A stretch of 7,128 nt of DNA from Sandaracinaceae bacterium. GTDB taxonomy: Bacteria > Myxococcota_A > Polyangia > Polyangiales > JAFGIB01. Location: contig JADGRG010000089.1 of assembly GCA_017881145.1 (NCBI GenBank), positions 1 through 7,128 of the forward strand, written 5' to 3'. The translations under genes and the position numbers were made by a program. The notes under the pieces are model-generated. The model saw only the letters and a list, made by a program, of their open reading frames with translations, did no database searches and was not told the DNA's origin. Below are positions 1 to 7,012 of this stretch, piece by piece (position 1 is the stretch's first letter; the number at the start of each line of letters is the position of its first letter).

Positions 1-162
1 ACCAGGTTCCACTTCGAAGGCACGGTGACTGCCGACTACAACAAAATCACCCACCAGTTCATCGGCGGAAAATGGACCGTGGCGGAGCCCAAGGTGGACG
101 GCGGCGTCCCGCTCCTCTCGTTCGGCGGCAGCGGCGACTGGAGCGCCAGCTGGAAGCCGTGA
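1..162 (+). CDS. C-terminal fragment of an unidentified protein
   Basis: Frame 1 is open from the first base to a TGA at 160-162 and gives the last 53 residues of a protein whose start lies outside the window. The fragment is rich in Gly, Thr, Ser and aromatic residues in an alternating pattern (for example FEGTVTADYN and a terminal GSGDWSASWKP), which suggests beta strands as in many myxobacterial secreted or lipocalin-like proteins. No motif identifies a function. It is followed by 161 bases without a gene, so it probably ends a transcription unit. That it is coding rests on the uninterrupted frame, the codon bias (mostly G or C at third positions) and the natural-looking composition. Confidence 0.5.
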   Translation, partial: TRFHFEGTVTADYNKITHQFIGGKWTVAEPKVDGGVPLLSFGGSGDWSASWKP

Positions 163-179
163 AGGCCGGGGTGACGTGA

Positions 180-195
180 GATCGGGTTTTCGATC
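180..195 (+). terminator. Weak hairpin after the fragment gene
   Basis: GATCG at 180-184 pairs with CGATC at 191-195 around a six-base GGTTTT loop, 18 bases after the preceding stop codon. The stem is only five base pairs and no T-tract follows, so termination here is a guess from position. Confidence 0.2.
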
Positions 196-311
196 CGTCT
201 TACACTGGAGTCTCCTCGGTCTTGACCAAGTGCGCTACTTGCTCGACTACGACCTAGCGCTGTGTAGACGGAACCTGTTCGGTCCATGCGGGCGCGCCGC
301 GCTGCGCACCG

Positions 312-317
312 TATACT
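312..317 (+). promoter_or_regulatory. Candidate -10 element placed for a leaderless start of the ABC gene
   Basis: TATACT matches the sigma-70 type -10 consensus TATAAT at five of six positions and ends six bases before the GTG at 324. Initiation about seven bases downstream of the hexamer would put the first transcribed base on or next to that GTG. No -35 element is visible at 16-18 bp upstream, and there is no TG extension, which lowers confidence. A TTGACC at 222-227 has no good -10 partner. Confidence 0.35.
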
Positions 318-323
318 GCCGCC

Positions 324-2171
<1,848 letters not shown>

Positions 2172-2229
2172 AGTGCGCAAGGCGCCGCGCGTTGTCGGAG
2201 CTGCGGTGGTGTTTGTCTCCGCGAAGACT

Positions 2230-2257
2230 TTGAAGCGCGGGCCACATGCGGTACTTT
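2230..2257 (+). promoter_or_regulatory. Weak promoter candidate for the lipoprotein gene
   Basis: TTGAAG at 2230-2235 and TACTTT at 2252-2257 are separated by 16 bases and would start a transcript near 2264, upstream of the GGGGAG ribosome binding site. The -10 matches the consensus poorly, so this is a positional suggestion. Confidence 0.3.
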
Positions 2258-2287
2258 TGCGTTCACGCACTAACGCGGGGAGCTTGC

Positions 2288-3250
2288 ATGCATTTCAGGA
2301 TCGCGCTTGCGTTGTGCTTGCTGGGAGTCGTCGCCTGCGGCCAGAGCCGAAGCAGTAGCGCCACGAAGGCGGACGCCGCGGTCGCGGTCGATAATAGTTG
2401 TCGACCCGTCGGCCAAAGCGTGCCGTGCACGGGTCCCGCTGGCTGTCAGGGCGGACAGGTCTGCGGTGCCAACGGCGCGTACGGAAAATGCGACTGCGGC
2501 ACCGCAGTCACCGTGCCGACCTGCAGCCCCGTCGGCACGATCGCGGTCTGTCAGGATGCAGCAGGCTGCGTCGGCGCTCAGGTCTGCAATCCGGATGGCA
2601 CGTTCACCGTCTGTTACTGCGGCGTTCCGCCGACCGACGCTGGCGTGTCTGACGCGTCGACCGCGCCAACCACCCTCAAGGTCGACGCGCCTGTCGCCGA
2701 TGCCGTGCTGAAGGGCACGGTCACGTTCTCGGGCACCACTACGGGCAGGGTTCAGGATGTGAGCGTGTCCGTCGCAGGCGGACCCTTCTTGCCGGCCGAG
2801 GGCACGGGCAACTGGAAGCTCTCCTACGACACGCGACATCTGGCCAACGGTTCGGCGTCCCTCATCGTCTGGGCGCACGGCGTGGGTGTCGCCGACAGCA
2901 GCGTGGTTGTCCCGGTGTGGATCGACAACCTCGATCGCTTGGTCGGCGTCTGGAAGGTCCGCTCGGGCGCTCATGCCGGCTGTGTCGTCTACTTCTTTCC
3001 CTCCGGGGCCATCAGCGACGCGTGCAGTCTGACTTCGTCCGGCGCGATCTCCTGGTCGCCTGAAGCCGGGGATCTCGTCAGCGTGCACACCCAGACCGGC
3101 ACGCAGGCGTTGTCGGTGAAATGGCTCGGTGCGCGCGGCCCGATCCGCTTCTTGGCACCCAACAACGAGTTTGTGACGCTCGATCTGGTGCAGAGCCTCG
3201 ATCCATTCAGCTCCACCATCTCCGATGGCGGTGTTGGCGACGGCGGCTGA
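2288..3250 (+). CDS. Secreted lipoprotein with duplicated cysteine motif and Ig-like region
   Basis: The ATG at 2288 is chosen over one 42 bases upstream because it follows GGGGAG (2277-2282) by five bases and begins a textbook lipoprotein signal: MHFR, a hydrophobic core, and lipobox VVAC with Cys17 as the lipidated residue. The product is 320 residues. After a short Ser/Ala linker come two 33-residue cysteine units (38-70 and 79-111) with identical spacing C-x8-C-x5-C-x5-C-x8-C-x-C, then a linker, an Ig-like beta-sandwich region (about 129-214, with the pattern V-x-A-P-V then GTVTFSGT and WAHGVG), and a C-terminal domain (about 217-310) containing GVWKVRSG and a Cys pair at 232 and 246. It ends in a Gly/Asp-rich tail. 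The role is unknown; anchoring in the outer or inner membrane facing the periplasm or cell surface is inferred from the lipobox. The gene stands alone between an ABC exporter and the atp promoter. Confidence 0.85.
   Translation: MHFRIALALCLLGVVACGQSRSSSATKADAAVAVDNSCRPVGQSVPCTGPAGCQGGQVCGANGAYGKCDCGTAVTVPTCSPVGTIAVCQDAAGCVGAQVCNPDGTFTVCYCGVPPTDAGVSDASTAPTTLKVDAPVADAVLKGTVTFSGTTTGRVQDVSVSVAGGPFLPAEGTGNWKLSYDTRHLANGSASLIVWAHGVGVADSSVVVPVWIDNLDRLVGVWKVRSGAHAGCVVYFFPSGAISDACSLTSSGAISWSPEAGDLVSVHTQTGTQALSVKWLGARGPIRFLAPNNEFVTLDLVQSLDPFSSTISDGGVGDGG
2399..2620 (+). repeat. Two cysteine-rich protein repeats within the lipoprotein gene
   Basis: Bases 2399-2497 and 2522-2620 encode two units of 33 residues starting 41 residues apart. 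Both share a CxPVG start, a GC-x-G-x-QVC centre and a C-x-CG end, with all six cysteines at identical spacing. The DNA has diverged while the cysteine frame is kept, which points to an old duplication with selection for disulfides or metal binding. Confidence 0.8.
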
Positions 3251-3300
3251 CGCTGACGGTTCGTTTGAACGCCACGACAGCTTCTTGCGAGTGGACTGTC

Positions 3301-3317
3301 CAAGCGCCTTGCGCTTG
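3301..3317 (+). terminator. Hairpin after the lipoprotein gene, possible terminator
   Basis: CAAGCGC at 3301-3307 and GCGCTTG at 3311-3317 form a perfect seven-bp stem with a CTT loop, 50 bases after the lipoprotein stop and before the atp promoter. No T-tract follows, so intrinsic termination is plausible but unproven. Confidence 0.4.
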
Positions 3318-3372
3318 CTGATAACCCGTTGAAAATTGCAGCCTTTGGCGGCGGTGCCCGAGCTTGCCACGC

Positions 3373-3401
3373 TTGACCCTGGTTGGGGTGCGTGCTAGAT
3401 G
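3373..3401 (+). promoter_or_regulatory. Promoter of the atpZIBE operon
   Basis: TTGACC at 3373-3378 matches the -35 consensus at five of six positions. After 17 bases comes TAGATG at 3396-3401, a weak -10 preceded by TGC, which forms an extended -10. It lies 27 bases upstream of the first operon gene and after the preceding hairpin, where a housekeeping promoter is expected. Confidence 0.55.
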
Positions 3402-3427
3402 GGCGCCGCGCTTTCGGATAGGAGGGC

Positions 3428-3679
3428 GTGCCGGACGTGTTACTCGGACCCCGAGGCGGAAGGCGGCTCAATGCGGCGGCGCGACTGGCGTCGGTCGGCA
3501 TTGAGTTCTCCGTGTCCACCATCGTGGGCTTGCTTGGCGGGCAGTGGCTCGACAAGAAGCTCGGCACGCAACCCTATCTGATGCTCGTGGGCCTCGTTGT
3601 GGGCATCTTCGCGGGTGGGCGCAGTCTGCTCGCAGCAGCGCGCAAGGCGAACGCAGACCAGAAGCAGAACGATGACTAG
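3428..3679 (+). CDS. atpZ: AtpZ/AtpI-family protein, first gene of the atp operon
   Basis: A small membrane protein of 83 residues with two transmembrane helices (about 22-40 and 50-68). The region between them carries the family pattern GGQWLDKKLGTQP followed by a G-x3-G-x2-AGG helix. Proteins of this family are encoded at the head of many bacterial F-type ATP synthase operons; assembly-assisting and divalent-cation roles have been proposed, and it is usually not essential. The start is uncertain. AGGAGG at 3420-3425 is a perfect ribosome binding site, but it sits only two bases from GTG 3428 and eleven from the in-frame GTG 3437. The second start would remove three residues and leave all family features. 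The gene overlaps the next one by eight bases, indicating translational coupling. Confidence 0.8.
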   Translation: MPDVLLGPRGGRRLNAAARLASVGIEFSVSTIVGLLGGQWLDKKLGTQPYLMLVGLVVGIFAGGRSLLAAARKANADQKQNDD

Positions 3680-4061
3680 AGCTTCCGCCGATCGCATGAC
3701 TGTCTTCGTCGCGGCCTTCGGGATCGCGGTCACGGCGATCTGCTATTTCGTGGCGGGACGAGCTGCGGCCTACAGCACCGGCACCGGAGCTGGCGTCGCG
3801 CTCGCGAACTTCCTCTTGCTGCGGGCGATCGTGGTGCGGGTGGTCGAGGGCGACATGCATCGCAAGGCCGGCCTGCTCGGACTCATCTTCCTCAAGATGG
3901 GCGCCCTGATGTGGCTGGTGTATTGGGTGGTCGCCAAGCACTGGGTCGAACCGATCGCCTTTACGGTTGGTTTGAGCAGCTTGGTGGTCGGCCTGATCGT
4001 CTCCTCGTTCCTCGCCATCAACCCAAAATCCCTTTCGGACAACCCAAGCAGCGAGTCCTGA
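3672..4061 (+). CDS. atpI: ATP synthase subunit I (AtpI)-like membrane protein
   Basis: A 129-residue protein with four predicted transmembrane helices (about 10-27, 35-55, 65-88 and 92-113), including a Gly-rich segment and ANFLLLR in helix 2, as in subunit I proteins. It lies directly before the a-subunit gene, the standard place for atpI. Subunit I is known in some bacteria to help assemble the c-ring and is not part of the finished enzyme. The ATG at 3672 lies inside the end of atpZ (eight-base overlap) and has only a weak AGAAG upstream, so coupling from atpZ translation is likely. ATG 3696 is an alternative start giving 121 residues. The four-helix topology and gene position support the call better than sequence identity does, since this family is poorly conserved. 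Confidence 0.7.
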   Translation: MTRASADRMTVFVAAFGIAVTAICYFVAGRAAAYSTGTGAGVALANFLLLRAIVVRVVEGDMHRKAGLLGLIFLKMGALMWLVYWVVAKHWVEPIAFTVGLSSLVVGLIVSSFLAINPKSLSDNPSSES

Positions 4062-4062
4062 C

Positions 4063-4839
4063 ATGCCGCACGGAGAGTCTTGGTTCAGTCTCTTGCCCTT
4101 CCACGAACGCTTCTTGGCGTTCGCGAAGATCTTCGGCAAACCGTTCCGCGAGGACGGCCTGACCTGGTATGCGCACGAGCAGCCCGGGGTTCAGCACATC
4201 TATGCGGCGCTCTTGGTGCTGCTCTTGCTCGCCGTGATCGGCGTCATCACCGACACCAGCATCCGCGACGCGAAGAACGATCTCCTGCCCCCCAGCAAGC
4301 TCACGGTCCGCAACTTCGTGGAGCTCCTGGTCGGTGCCTGCTTCAAGATGATGGCCGACATCATGGGCGACAAAGCGGCGCGCTACTTCCTGCCGTTGAT
4401 CGGCACCTGCGCGTTCTTCATCCTCTTCTCCAACGCGCTCGGTTTGGTGCCCGGCTTCCTGCCGCCCACTGCCAACTTCAACACCACGCTTGGCTGCGGC
4501 TTGGTGATCTTCTGCTCGACCCACATCTACGGTCTCAAGGTCAACGGCTGGAACCACATCAAGCACCTCTTCGGGCCGATCTGGTGGCTGGCGCCATTGA
4601 TGTTCGTGATCGAGTTGGTCAGCCACATCGCGCGGCCGATCTCGCTCGGCATTCGTTTGATGGCCAACATGACCGCGGATCACATGGTGCTGACCATCTT
4701 CCTCGGTCTGGTGCCCTGGCTCGTGCCGCTCCCCATGTATGTGTTGGGTGCGGTGGTCGTGGCGGTGCAGGCCTTCGTGTTCAGCCTGCTCTCGACGGTT
4801 TACATCGGCATGGCCATCGAGCCTGCGGAGCACCACTGA
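4063..4839 (+). CDS. atpB: F-type ATP synthase subunit a
   Basis: A 258-residue inner-membrane stator subunit that forms the two ion half-channels beside the c-ring. The essential arginine (E. coli Arg210) is Arg198 in SLGIRLMANM. Glu184 matches E. coli Glu196, and the conserved Gln near the end (E. coli Gln252) is Gln236 in VQAFVF. FSNALGLVPGFLPPTANFNT (about 122-141) is the typical early membrane-helix motif. Two channel residues differ from E. coli: Glu219 is replaced by His207, and His245 by Gly229. The ATG at 4063 follows the atpI stop by one base with no strong ribosome binding site, so translation is probably coupled. Length is normal for the family. Confidence 0.95.
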   Translation: MPHGESWFSLLPFHERFLAFAKIFGKPFREDGLTWYAHEQPGVQHIYAALLVLLLLAVIGVITDTSIRDAKNDLLPPSKLTVRNFVELLVGACFKMMADIMGDKAARYFLPLIGTCAFFILFSNALGLVPGFLPPTANFNTTLGCGLVIFCSTHIYGLKVNGWNHIKHLFGPIWWLAPLMFVIELVSHIARPISLGIRLMANMTADHMVLTIFLGLVPWLVPLPMYVLGAVVVAVQAFVFSLLSTVYIGMAIEPAEHH

Positions 4840-4862
4840 AGACAGAGACGTTCTGAGATTTC

Positions 4863-4892
4863 GTCGGGCACGGCCCGATTTTGATGCCCGAC
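4863..4892 (+). promoter_or_regulatory. Two mutually exclusive hairpins in the atpB-atpE gap
   Basis: GTCGGGCA at 4863-4870 is perfectly complementary to TGCCCGAC at 4885-4892 (eight bp, 14-base loop). The same left arm can instead pair locally: TCGGGC 4864-4869 with GCCCGA 4873-4878 around an ACG loop, followed at once by TTTT (4879-4882) as in an intrinsic terminator. The element ends ten bases before the atpE ribosome binding site. A role in setting c-subunit output or mRNA stability is inferred. Confidence 0.5.
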
Positions 4893-4915
4893 CAAGCGGG
4901 TTAAGGAGACTTGCG

Positions 4916-5242
4916 ATGAAGAAGACGTGGCTTCGTTTGTTGTCGTTCTTTGCGCCGCTGCTTGCGACGGCGACGGCCTTTGCCCAGGACAGCGCTTCCA
5001 ACCAGCAGGATGTCGGCAAGTTCGCAGCGCTGGCTGCGGGCCTGGCCATCGGCATCGCAGCTGCTGGCTGCGGCCTGGCTCAGGGTCGTGCTGCGGCCGC
5101 TGCGCTCGACGGTATCGCACGCAACCCGAACGCGTCCGACAAGCTCTTCACGCCGATGATCCTCGGCTTGGCGCTGATCGAGTCGCTCGCCATCTACGCG
5201 CTCGTCATCGCGATCATGCTGCTCGGCAAGATCCCGAGCTGA
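4916..5242 (+). CDS. atpE: F-type ATP synthase subunit c with signal-peptide-like N-terminus
   Basis: The start ATG 4916 follows AAGGAGA (4903-4909) by six bases, the best ribosome binding site in the operon, as suits a subunit needed in many copies. The 108-residue product is about 25 longer than typical c subunits because of an N-terminal extension with charged KK, a hydrophobic run and AFA-Q at 21-24, which looks like a cleavable signal peptide. The mature part is a hairpin of two helices (about 33-63 and 79-104) joined by the loop ARNP (68-71). The ion-binding carboxylate is Glu89. Gln56, Ser90 and Tyr94 lie at the same spacings as the Na+ ligands Gln32, Ser66 and Tyr70 around Glu65 in the Ilyobacter tartaricus c-ring. 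A long hairpin follows the gene and no atpF comes after it. Confidence 0.95.
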   Translation: MKKTWLRLLSFFAPLLATATAFAQDSASNQQDVGKFAALAAGLAIGIAAAGCGLAQGRAAAAALDGIARNPNASDKLFTPMILGLALIESLAIYALVIAIMLLGKIPS

Positions 5243-5265
5243 TCTCGCCTCTAACCCCCGCACTT

Positions 5266-5311
5266 GGCCTGGCTTTTCCCGGTTTTCGAACCGTCGGAGG
5301 GGCCAGGCTTT
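5266..5311 (+). terminator. Long hairpin with UUCG loop ending the atp operon
   Basis: GCCTGGC (5267-5273) pairs with GCCAGGC (5302-5308). The stem continues through TTTT with AGGG (three G-U pairs and one A-U), CC with GG, a two-base bulge at 5294-5295, and CGGTT with AACCG, closed by a TTCG tetraloop at 5285-5288. This gives about 18 base pairs beginning 24 bases after the atpE stop, followed by only three T residues. A terminator or a 3' stabilising structure is the natural reading. Confidence 0.7.
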
Positions 5312-5348
5312 CGTGCTTCTCGCGCAATTTTTGCGTGTGCTTCTGGGG

Positions 5349-5376
5349 TTGCCGCCAGCAGAGAGTTCGCCATACT
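5349..5376 (+). promoter_or_regulatory. Weak promoter candidate for ccmE
   Basis: TTGCCG at 5349-5354 and CATACT at 5371-5376 are 16 bases apart, each matching the consensus at four of six positions. The implied start near 5383 would lie after the GGAG ribosome binding site at 5377-5380, so either that site is unused or the promoter is not real. Confidence 0.25.
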
Positions 5377-5386
5377 GGAGCCACAT

Positions 5387-5917
5387 ATGCAGCCCGACGC
5401 AGACCCCCGCCCTGTCGAAGTCGACCCCAGCACCCAAGCGCCACGGGGTGGTCTTCGACCCATCGTCAAGATTGGCCTCGTCTTCGCCATGCTGGGTGGT
5501 GCGTTGGCGCTGCTCATGTTCGGCTCGCAGGCCAGCGACGCCCTCGTCTACTCGAAGCTCGTCGACGAGGTGCTGAAGAAGCCTGGCGAGTTCCACGGAC
5601 GCGAGCTGCGCGTGGAAGGCGATCTCAAGCAGGGGTCGATCCACTTCCGCGAGAGCCCCTGCGAGTGGCGTTTCGTGCTCGGCAAGGAAGGGCGCGAGAT
5701 GCCTGTGCGCTTTCCGCAGTGCATCGTGCCGGACACTTTCAAAGACGGCATGGGCCTCAAGGTCACGGTGCAAGGCAAGCTCACCGACGACGGCTACTTC
5801 CTGGCGAACCAGGTCATCCCGCGCTGCCCGTCCAAGTACGAAATGAAAGATCGGCAACGCAAGGGCGAGAAGATGCCCGCCGGCGATCCTGGCGCGCGCA
5901 CGCGACTCGACGGCTGA
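5387..5917 (+). CDS. ccmE: Cytochrome c maturation haem chaperone CcmE, CxxxY type
   Basis: A 176-residue periplasmic haem chaperone anchored by one N-terminal helix (about 24-46), with a beta-barrel domain (about 53-145) of the OB-fold kind: a strand with ELRVEGDL, then a PVRFPQCIVPDTFKDGMGLKVTVQGKL-like core in which PDTFKDG and VQGKL match the CcmE pattern LPDLFREG and VQGEL. CcmE normally binds haem covalently through a histidine in HxxxY; here the aligned motif is CPSKY (147-151), the cysteine variant known from some delta-proteobacteria and archaea. The C-terminal tail is basic and flexible. The start ATG 5387 has GGAG six bases upstream. No ccmF, ccmC, ccmG or ccmH lies in the window, so partners must be encoded outside it. 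Two further cysteines (92 and 112) sit in the barrel. Confidence 0.88.
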   Translation: MQPDADPRPVEVDPSTQAPRGGLRPIVKIGLVFAMLGGALALLMFGSQASDALVYSKLVDEVLKKPGEFHGRELRVEGDLKQGSIHFRESPCEWRFVLGKEGREMPVRFPQCIVPDTFKDGMGLKVTVQGKLTDDGYFLANQVIPRCPSKYEMKDRQRKGEKMPAGDPGARTRLDG

Positions 5918-6273
5918 AGCTCGGCGTTCGCGGGCGGTGGCGTCGCGCGCGGGGCATGCGATGCGGGTCCGATTGGGGGCGCCTTCAGGGCGTGCGACCG
6001 GCCATCGGGTAGGCTGACACGCAGATATGCCAATGAGTGCAGTGCGCCGGACTCAGTGCCGGCGCGCGCTCGGCTGGACATGGTCTATCGGCCCCGCCTC
6101 GTATGCCCCGCGCGCGCCACCCGGTCCGGCGCCGACACTGCGAAGATAGAGTTCGATCGCCAACCGTGGCGGCCTGGGTGTGCAAAGCCCGCTCGACGAA
6201 ACCCTCTTCCTGCCGCCTCAACCCGCGGCCCCATCGCCGCCACCGGTTGGACTTAGGGAGCATGGCCCCGTCA
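5918..6273 (+). other. Stretch without a convincing gene
   Basis: This 356-base region separates ccmE from the cassette-like elements. Short open frames exist on both strands (for example 6037-6279 on + and 5985-6263 on -), but their products are dominated by Arg, Pro, Ser and His with no domain pattern or ribosome binding site, as expected of GC-rich non-coding DNA. The only clear structure is the hairpin at 6042-6067. It may hold decayed genes. Confidence 0.5.
6042..6067 (+). repeat. GC-rich nine-bp hairpin
   Basis: GTGCGCCGG (6042-6050) pairs with CCGGCGCGC (6059-6067), including one G-U pair, around an eight-base loop ACTCAGTG. It lies 125 bases after ccmE and has no T-tract. It could terminate ccmE transcription or be part of a mobile remnant. 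Confidence 0.4.
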
Positions 6274-6379
6274 GCCTAACATCTCGAGGCCGTTCCCCGA
6301 GCCATCCGGCAACCCGACGAAAATAGGGCCCTTTTCAAGATCGCGCTCCATGCACGCGCGCGGCCAGGTAGAGTTAGGC
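6274..6379 (+). mobile_element. Candidate integron attC site upstream of the acetyltransferase
   Basis: GCCTAAC (6274-6280) fits the inverse core RYYYAAC, and GTTAGGC (6373-6379) is its exact complement and fits the core GTTRRRY. The distance of 106 bases lies within the known attC range. Seven bases inside each end, GGCCG (6288-6292) and CGGCC (6361-6365) are complementary, in the place of the L boxes. A near-palindrome (AAAA-TA-GGGCCC-TTTT, 6320-6335) lies inside. The pairing is symmetrical, but the central part folds poorly by eye, so the site may be degenerate. Confidence 0.45.
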
Positions 6380-6396
6380 GGAACTGCCGAATGGTA

Positions 6397-6403
6397 GTTA
6401 GCC
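6397..6403 (+). mobile_element. GTTAGCC core-like heptamer before the acetyltransferase
   Basis: GTTAGCC is the exact complement of GGCTAAC, which occurs twice after the acetyltransferase gene. It starts 17 bases before the gene's ATG, where the right end of an upstream attC is expected in a cassette. It departs from GTTRRRY at one position but keeps the invariant GTT. Confidence 0.35.
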
Positions 6404-6413
6404 GGACAAAGAG

Positions 6414-6947
6414 ATGACAAACCCGGACGAGGCGACGGTATCGCTCGACGCCGCGACCGCTGCGGACGCCACCCTGCTCGCCAACCTACTCGAGCTGTAC
6501 GCCCACGATCTCAGCGATGTTTTCCACGAAGTGGTACTTGGGCCGGACGGCCGATATGGCTACCACAGGCTGCCGCTCTACTGGTCCGAGCCGGACCGGC
6601 GGTTCGCGTTTGTTATCCGCGCGGACGGCCAAGTGGCGGGCTTCGTGCTGGCGACGCGGGGGTCGCCGGCAACGGAGGACCCGGAGGTCTTCGACGTGGC
6701 AGAGTTCTTCGTGTTGCGTCGGTACCGCCACCGAGGCGTCGGGCAGCGGGCGGCGCGGCTGCTCTGGCGCCGGCTGCCGGGGAGGTGGACGGTCCGGGTT
6801 GCGGAGCAGAACCGGGGCGGCCTCGCGTTTTGGGGGAACGTGCTCGCCGCGGCGCTCGCGGGGGTGACGGTGACCCTCCGCCCAAGTGGGCACACGTCGT
6901 GGTGGGTCTATGCCTTCGATTCGGCAGTTCTGCCCGAGGCCGGCTAA
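6414..6947 (+). CDS. GNAT-family N-acetyltransferase in a cassette-like setting
   Basis: A 177-residue cytosolic protein of the GCN5-related acetyltransferase fold. It has an N-terminal helix region (about 12-40), a strand with FAFVIRADGQVAGFVLA (64-80), then the acetyl-CoA-binding motif A: DVAEFFVLRRYRHRGVG with R-x-x-G-x-G at 105-110, and later EQNRGGLAFW (131-140), the Asn plus aromatic motif B region. The substrate cannot be predicted; such enzymes modify small molecules, antibiotics or protein amines. GTTAGCC lies just upstream, and the TAA stop is part of a GGCTAAC heptamer, as in integron cassettes. The ribosome binding site is poor (GGACAAAGAG touching the ATG). By hand count, 9 of 18 arginine codons are CGG and 4 CGC, against 2 and 9 of 14 in ccmE and 1 and 5 of 7 in atpB, which supports foreign origin. 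Confidence 0.82.
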   Translation: MTNPDEATVSLDAATAADATLLANLLELYAHDLSDVFHEVVLGPDGRYGYHRLPLYWSEPDRRFAFVIRADGQVAGFVLATRGSPATEDPEVFDVAEFFVLRRYRHRGVGQRAARLLWRRLPGRWTVRVAEQNRGGLAFWGNVLAAALAGVTVTLRPSGHTSWWVYAFDSAVLPEAG

Positions 6948-6961
6948 CCCGCCGTTGCAGC
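6936..6961 (+). mobile_element. attC-like left half, copy 1 (contains the acetyltransferase stop)
   Basis: GAGGCCGGCTAAC at 6936-6948, a six-base spacer, then TTGCAGC at 6955-6961. GGCTAAC would be the R'' box and TTGCAGC the L'' box. The same arrangement recurs exactly 76 bases downstream. No matching right half (TT-complementary L' and GTT core) appears before the second copy, so this copy looks truncated or degenerate. Confidence 0.5.
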
Positions 6962-6992
6962 GGAACCTTAACACACGGATTTCCGACGCGGA

Positions 6993-7012
6993 CCGGGCGT
7001 TTGAAACGCCGG
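6993..7012 (+). repeat. Hairpin with one bulged base between the two repeats
   Basis: CCGG-G-CGTTT (6993-7002) pairs with AAACG-CCGG (7004-7012), a nine-bp stem with a single bulged G at 6997. The tip has only G7003 between the arms, so the innermost pairs cannot form in a real hairpin loop. It lies inside the 76-base repeat interval. Confidence 0.4.

Noticed and set aside
222..250. TTGACC at 222-227 as a -35 element for the ABC gene
   Set aside because: The bases 16-18 downstream (around GACTAC) do not resemble a -10 element.
2270..3370. Long open frame on the - strand opposite the lipoprotein gene (366 residues)
   Set aside because: The + strand frame has a lipobox, an ordered cysteine repeat and a good ribosome binding site; the antisense product shows no domain pattern.
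4080..4856. Second long + strand frame overlapping atpB (258 residues)
   Set aside because: Its product is Arg, Ala and His-rich without membrane helices, while the chosen frame has the essential arginine and family motifs.
4018..5055. Long open frame on the - strand opposite atpB and atpE (345 residues)
   Set aside because: It lies antisense to two certain genes, and its His, Asp, Glu, Gln and Arg-rich product is typical of the complement of GC-rich coding DNA.
6246..6252. GTTGGAC, which fits the GTTRRRY core consensus
   Set aside because: No complementary inverse core at a suitable distance was found; the consensus is short and degenerate, so isolated matches mean little.
6010..6278. TAGGCTGAC at 6010-6018 inverted as GTCAGCCTA at 6270-6278, like ends of an inserted segment
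   Set aside because: A nine-base inverted match in a region of about 500 bases is expected by chance roughly half the time, and it does not extend on either side.
6037..6279. 80-residue + frame ending inside GCCTAAC, which would fit a cassette gene
   Set aside because: The position of the stop is suggestive, but the product is low-complexity Arg/Pro/Ser, the GTG start lacks a ribosome binding site, and no domain is visible.
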